Shown here: in pieces, positions 61,581 to 64,000 of the stretch
Position numbering within the stretch: position 1 is the first letter of the stretch
Layout: each line of letters starts with the position of its first letter
Assembly: GCF_027498035.1 (NCBI RefSeq)
Contig: NZ_CP114978.1
Coordinates: 1,984,001 to 2,048,000 of the forward strand
Direction: 5' to 3'
DNA length: 64,000 bases
From: Pseudoxanthomonas sp.
GTDB lineage: Bacteria; Pseudomonadota; Gammaproteobacteria; Xanthomonadales; Xanthomonadaceae
Made by a program: the position numbers and the translations under genes
Notes under the pieces: model-generated
Databases searched by the model: none
What the model saw: the letters and a program-made list of their open reading frames with translations, nothing else
What the model was told of the DNA's origin: nothing

Positions 61581-62198
61581 TCAGCCCTGCTGTGAATCGA
61601 TCCAGCCGCGACGCGCGGCTTCGGCAAGGTCTAGCGGCGTATCCAGATCGAACACCAGCTCCGGCGCACGCAGTTGCCCGATCTGGTCCGGCGGCAACGC
61701 ATTGAGCACCTCGCGCAGGCCCGCATCACCCTGCGGCTGGGCCTGCAACAGACGCGCGACGGTGACCACGGCCGGAATGCCGATCCGCGCGCCATGCACG
61801 GTGCCGGCACATCCGGACGTCGCAGTGGCCGCGGCCTGCAGCAGCGCCTGCAGATGCCGCAGCTCCAGCGCCGGCTGATCACAGGCCAGCAGCAGACACT
61901 GCGTCGCGCCGGCTGCGTCATGTGCCAGCGCATCACGCGCCGCACGGACGCTGGAAGCAAGGCCTTCGCGCCAGTCAGCATTGCGCACCACTTGCACATC
62001 ATCAGCGCGCGCAACAGCGGCGATCTGCATCGCACGCGCGCCCACCACCAGCAGAAGCCGGCGCGGCGCCGTAGCCCGGGCCAGGCGCAGGGCACGCTGC
62101 ACCAGGGCCTCGCCATCGCGCTCGATCAGCTGCTTCGGGCGTCCGTCCAGACGACGACTGCCACCAGCTGCCAGCACGACCGCGACATGCCTGCTCAC
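61581..62198 (-). CDS. MobA/MocA-like nucleotidyltransferase
   Basis: A 205-residue GT-A fold transferase. N-terminal AVVLAAGGSRRLDGRPKQLI is the NTP-binding loop; VQVVRNADWREGLASSVRAA and CLLLACDQPALELRHLQALL hold the product-binding residues seen in MocA, which adds CMP or GMP to molybdopterin. Short length and lack of neighbours for xanthine dehydrogenase leave its precise role open. The GTG at 62196-62198 overlaps the stop of a 46-codon reading frame upstream (GTGA). Confidence 0.82.
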   Translation of the reverse strand: MSRHVAVVLAAGGSRRLDGRPKQLIERDGEALVQRALRLARATAPRRLLLVVGARAMQIAAVARADDVQVVRNADWREGLASSVRAARDALAHDAAGATQCLLLACDQPALELRHLQALLQAAATATSGCAGTVHGARIGIPAVVTVARLLQAQPQGDAGLREVLNALPPDQIGQLRAPELVFDLDTPLDLAEAARRGWIDSQQG

Positions 62199-62335
62199 GC
62201 GGCGTGACCGTGATGCCTGGCCTGCAGCTGCGCGCCGGTGCGCGCACAGGCGAGTCCGGCAGCGCCGTGCAACTGCCCCGTCACCACGCGATGCGTCTCA
62301 GCCAGCTGCCGGTTGGAAGTGAGGTCGTCTTTCAT
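62195..62335 (-). CDS. Small open reading frame coupled to the MobA-like gene
   Basis: A 46-codon frame from ATG 62333-62335 (MKDDLTSNRQLAETH) to TGA at 62195-62197, whose last bases overlap the GTG start of the MobA-like gene. The product is His/Ala-rich at the end (QARHHGHAA) and I do not recognise it. The overlap is typical of coupled genes, but size and lack of a clear ribosome site make it uncertain; it could be the tail of a decayed gene or a leader. Confidence 0.35.
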   Translation of the reverse strand: MKDDLTSNRQLAETHRVVTGQLHGAAGLACARTGAQLQARHHGHAA

Positions 62336-62384
62336 GCGCGCCCCATCATGCCCGGCATCCCTTCAGCGGATCGTGATCCTGCGC

Positions 62385-63284
62385 TCAGCGGCGCAGCCGC
62401 GCGCGCAGCAACGTATCGCCGATGAACACCAGCAAGGCCACCCAGATCAGTGCGAAGCCGATCACGCGTTCCTGGCCGAAGGCTTCGTTGAACACCAGCA
62501 CGCCCAGCAGCAGCTGCAGGGTCGGTGCGATGTACTGCAACAGGCCCACCAGCGACAGCGGCACGCGGCGCACGCCGTAGGCAAAGCCCACCAGCGGGAT
62601 CGCGGTGACGGCGCCGGCCAGGATCAGCAGCAGGTCGGTGCCCAGGCCCCAGCCACCGGTGAACTGGCCACCGTGGCCGGCTTCGCCCCAGGCCACCAAG
62701 GCCAGCGCGGGCAGGAACAAGTACAGGCTTTCCAGCCCCAAGCCCGCAACCGCATCCACCTGCACCAGCTTGCGCAGCAGGCCGTAGGCACCGAAGGAGA
62801 TGGCCAGCCCGATCGCGATCCATGGCGCCTGGCCGGCCTGCCAGGTCAGCCAGGCTACGCCGGCGGCAGCCATCGCCACGGCGATCCATTGCAGACGGGT
62901 CAGGCGTTCGCGCAGCACCAGCACGCCAAGCAACACATTGACCAGCGGGTTGATGAAGTAGCCCAGGCTGGCCTCGACGATATGACCGTTGTTGACCGCC
63001 CAGATGTACAGGCCCCAGTTGAGGCTGATCAGCACGCTGGTCAGCGCCAGGGTGGCCAGCGCGCGCGGCTGCGCGGCGATCGCACGCAGCCAGCCGAAAC
63101 CGCTGCGCAGTAGCAGCCAGACGACCACCAGTACCGCGCTCCAGACCACGCGATGGGCGATGATCTGCAGCGCCGGCACGTGGTGCAGCATCCGCCAGTA
63201 CAGCGGGAACAATCCCCAGATCACGAACGCGCCGACCGTGGCGGCAACGCCGCGGCGATCCAGCGCCGGTGCAGTAGCGCTCAC
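62385..63284 (-). CDS. rarD: EamA family transporter RarD
   Basis: A 299-residue protein with ten predicted helices in two EamA repeats. RarD-specific features: GVAATVGAFVIWGLFPLYWR at the N-terminus, LISLNWGLYIWAVNNGHIVE, SLGYFINPLVNVLLGVLVLR, and PLSLVGLLQYIAPTLQLLLG. RarD proteins were named after chloramphenicol sensitivity; transport of a metabolite is expected. The GTG at 63282-63284 overlaps the stop of the next upstream gene (GTGA). Confidence 0.92.
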   Translation of the reverse strand: MSATAPALDRRGVAATVGAFVIWGLFPLYWRMLHHVPALQIIAHRVVWSAVLVVVWLLLRSGFGWLRAIAAQPRALATLALTSVLISLNWGLYIWAVNNGHIVEASLGYFINPLVNVLLGVLVLRERLTRLQWIAVAMAAAGVAWLTWQAGQAPWIAIGLAISFGAYGLLRKLVQVDAVAGLGLESLYLFLPALALVAWGEAGHGGQFTGGWGLGTDLLLILAGAVTAIPLVGFAYGVRRVPLSLVGLLQYIAPTLQLLLGVLVFNEAFGQERVIGFALIWVALLVFIGDTLLRARLRR

Positions 63285-64000
63285 TTGGCCCGGACCCGCG
63301 CCAGGTTGATCACCACCACGCCGGCCAGGATCACCGCCATCGCGCCCAGGTCATGCGCGGTGAAGTGTTCGTGCGCCAGCCATGCGCCCAGCGCGACCGC
63401 GATCACCGGGTTGATGTAGGCATAGCTGCCGGCCAGGGCCGGGCGCACGTTGTGCAGCAACCAGACGTAGGCGGTGAAGGCCACCACCGAGCCGAACAGC
63501 GCCAGGTAGCTCACCGCCAGCACGCCTTCCAGTGGCGGCCACGTCGTCATGCGCTCGCCGCGCAACGCGCCGGCCAGCATGATCATCACGCCGCCGCAGA
63601 GCATCTGCGCGGCAGCCGTCATGAAGGGCGATGGCAGGTCGCGTCCACGCGACCACACCGAGCCGAACGCCCAGGCCACCGGTGCGATCAACAGGCAGAC
63701 CAACCCGGTCGGACTGGCCGTCAGCGTGCCGCCGGCGTTGAGCCAGATCACGCCGATGAAACCCAGCACGATGCCGATCCACTCGGCGCGCGTGGCGCGA
63801 TGACCACGCAGCATGCCGAACAAACCCATCCACACCGGCATCGATGCGACCGCCACCGCGGCCAGACCCGACGACACCGTGGTTTCGGCCAGCACCACCA
63901 GGCCATTGCCCATGCCCAGCAACAGCGCAGCCATGACGAGCAGCGTCGGCCATTGCTTGCGGGTGGGGGCGGCCACGTCGCGCAGGCGCAGCACCGTGAA
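63281..64000 (-). CDS. EamA family drug/metabolite exporter (YedA-like), 5' end missing
   Basis: About 239 residues are visible and the frame is open at the window end; usual length is near 300, so some 60 N-terminal residues lie beyond it. EamA features are VVLAETTVSSGLAAVAVASM in the first repeat and AFTAYVWLLHNVRPALAGSY with YAYINPVIAVALGAWLAHE in the second, which resemble E. coli YedA. It overlaps RarD by four bases; the two exporters form an operon. Confidence 0.85.
   Translation of the reverse strand, partial: FTVLRLRDVAAPTRKQWPTLLVMAALLLGMGNGLVVLAETTVSSGLAAVAVASMPVWMGLFGMLRGHRATRAEWIGIVLGFIGVIWLNAGGTLTASPTGLVCLLIAPVAWAFGSVWSRGRDLPSPFMTAAAQMLCGGVMIMLAGALRGERMTTWPPLEGVLAVSYLALFGSVVAFTAYVWLLHNVRPALAGSYAYINPVIAVALGAWLAHEHFTAHDLGAMAVILAGVVVINLARVRAK

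Overview
The window is GC-rich, densely coded bacterial chromosome that looks like the family Xanthomonadaceae (Xanthomonas, Stenotrophomonas, Pseudoxanthomonas or Lysobacter group). The evidence is a class II ribonucleotide reductase split into two genes, an XAC0095-family protein, GTAG-headed REP hairpins like the SMAG repeats of Stenotrophomonas, integron attC sites of the Xanthomonas/Pseudomonas type, and many c-di-GMP enzymes. Genus cannot be fixed from the sequence alone. No rRNA, tRNA or CRISPR array was seen.

Layout. 1-1294: end of a type II NADH dehydrogenase. 1374-10229: a complete catecholate-siderophore uptake locus on the minus strand (FepA receptor, periplasmic esterase, YncE-like beta-propeller, FepB, FepD, FepG, FepC), with a Fur-box-like site upstream of fepA. 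10522-13162: rpoH, and gnd broken by a one-base insertion. 13366-34186: mostly stand-alone metabolic, hydrolytic and signalling genes: proline iminopeptidase, a TIM-barrel glycosidase, quinone oxidoreductase, two diguanylate cyclases, a chemoreceptor, a flavin disulfide reductase with a DUF4126 partner, an NAD-kinase-like protein paired with an SPFH protein, and an HPP protein.

34200-38300 is the accessory region and the most unusual part. Base composition drops, copies of a GTGCACTCTGACCCC-type repeat recur, and two gene cassettes (pentapeptide-repeat protein; two-helix zinc-ribbon protein) lie between two complete and one half attC site. No integrase is visible, so this is a small CALIN (cluster of attC sites lacking integrase). 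An IS4-type transposase remnant interrupts it on the upstream side. A solitary ParA-like ATPase follows. A possible small RNA lies beyond the last attC.

38313-42455: the nrdJ locus, in which a histone-H1-like gene sits between the two reductase genes; two NrdR boxes 32 bp apart lie upstream. 42699-49552: a periplasmic DegP-type protease (frameshifted), an ElaB/YqjD-YqjE-type membrane stress operon, an AI-2E family transporter, a repeat-rich 0.6 kb spacer with a 42-bp inverted repeat, and a coupled HAD hydrolase/leucyl aminopeptidase pair. 49607-55129: a diguanylate cyclase with a periplasmic loop and GAF-like region, then a DesK/DesR-like two-component system next to an ABC-2 exporter. 55362-60306: a MacA-like adaptor, DUF1330 protein, MacB/LolD-type ATPase and two FtsX-type permeases (the first frameshifted). 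60460-64000: lipoprotein hydrolase, MobA-like nucleotidyltransferase, RarD and a second EamA transporter cut by the window end.

Three conserved genes (gnd, the DegP-type protease, the first ABC permease) each carry one single-base indel. Sequencing error is the simplest explanation and should be checked before any is called a pseudogene.
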